Shown here piece by piece: positions 63,894 to 64,000 of a stretch of 64,000 nt of DNA. The stretch spans positions 62,001-126,000 of the forward strand of contig CANMKE010000006.1 of NCBI GenBank assembly GCA_947498325.1. The letters are read 5' to 3'. The DNA comes from an uncultured Persicobacter sp. Its GTDB lineage: Bacteria; Bacteroidota; Bacteroidia; Cytophagales; Cyclobacteriaceae. The position numbers were made by a program, and so were the translations under genes. The notes under the pieces were generated by a model. The model saw only the letters and a list, made by a program, of their open reading frames with translations, made no database searches and was not told where the DNA came from. How positions within the stretch are numbered: the first letter of the stretch is position 1; each line of letters begins with the position of its first letter.

Positions 63894-64000
63894 TTAAGCA
63901 GTTTCCTGGGCAGGTTCCTGCTGAGGTATATTTGATTGTGGTTGTTTTTTTAATTGAACTGTTGGCTCACTCGGCAAACCAAAAAGGGGCACGAAGCGGT
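63894..64000 (-). CDS. C-terminal end of an unidentified gene
   Basis: This is the last 35 codons of a minus-strand frame open to the right edge, ending QQEPAQETA before TAA. The visible end is Gln/Pro/Glu-rich (VPLFGLPSEPTVQLKKQPQ) and looks like a disordered tail. A terminator directly downstream supports it as real. The protein cannot be identified from this piece. Confidence 0.5.
   Translation of the reverse strand, partial: RFVPLFGLPSEPTVQLKKQPQSNIPQQEPAQETA

Overview
The window looks like a chromosomal segment of a glycan-degrading member of the Bacteroidota, probably a marine Cytophagales-type bacterium. The evidence is a SusC/SusD pair, a T9SS type-A C-terminal sorting domain, Bacteroidota-style promoters (TTG-N18/19-TAnnTTTN) and lipoprotein signals on many glycan enzymes. 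Species-level placement is inference. Housekeeping genes bracket the segment: the 3' part of lepA at the left edge; an outer-membrane beta-barrel gene, recQ and the tail of an unidentified gene at the right.

Region 1 (about 1.1-12.7 kb) holds a sulfatase/beta-helix operon, a convergent LacI-type regulator, a divergent operon (aldehyde dehydrogenase, CoA-transferase, enoyl-CoA hydratase) and a GH88 unsaturated uronyl hydrolase. Region 2 (13.1-32.1 kb) holds a beta-propeller lipoprotein, a GH92 mannosidase, a large T9SS protein with a c-type heme motif, a periplasmic Nudix-like protein, and a five-gene operon: lipoprotein, SusC, SusD, a GH99-fold lipoprotein without its catalytic Glu pair, lipoprotein. 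Five near-perfect copies of TTACACGTGTAA sit in front of five transcription units here. They are most simply the operators of the LacI regulator at 5.9-7.0 kb and define a local regulon.

Region 3 (32.1-52.0 kb) is the most unusual part. Five large secreted paralogues of about 890-905 residues share an alpha-helical N-terminal domain and a PQQ-like (BamB-like) beta-propeller. They are interleaved with a second GH92, a GH99-type enzyme and a TIM-barrel/beta-propeller fusion. A sixth, divergent relative is at 13.1 kb. They show no disulfide or cofactor signature of true PQQ dehydrogenases, but they do have invariant motifs (GHVDYR, DQxAGGAYY, RSxCxEP, GxWDHYxYxF). I regard them as candidate carbohydrate-active or carbohydrate-binding propellers of unknown chemistry.

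Region 4 (52.0-60.3 kb) is an array of four promoterless Rhs core fragments with nearly identical cores. Each is fused to a different C-terminal tip and followed at once by a small putative immunity gene. Three of the four immunity candidates are small membrane proteins and the fourth has an N-terminal export signal, which suggests toxins acting on the envelope. The array is bordered by inverted copies of a composite palindromic repeat. Many families of intergenic palindromes occur from 10 to 60 kb, at nearly every gene junction of regions 3 and 4, and one of them supplies the 3' end of a gene.

Together, regions 1-3 read as one or two polysaccharide utilisation loci for a sulfated glycan containing mannose and uronic acid: surface capture (SusCD, GH99-fold binder), periplasmic or surface trimming (sulfatase, beta-helix protein, GH92, GH99, propellers), a GH88 acting on unsaturated oligosaccharides, and a CoA-linked catabolic module. 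The substrate is inferred from family content only.
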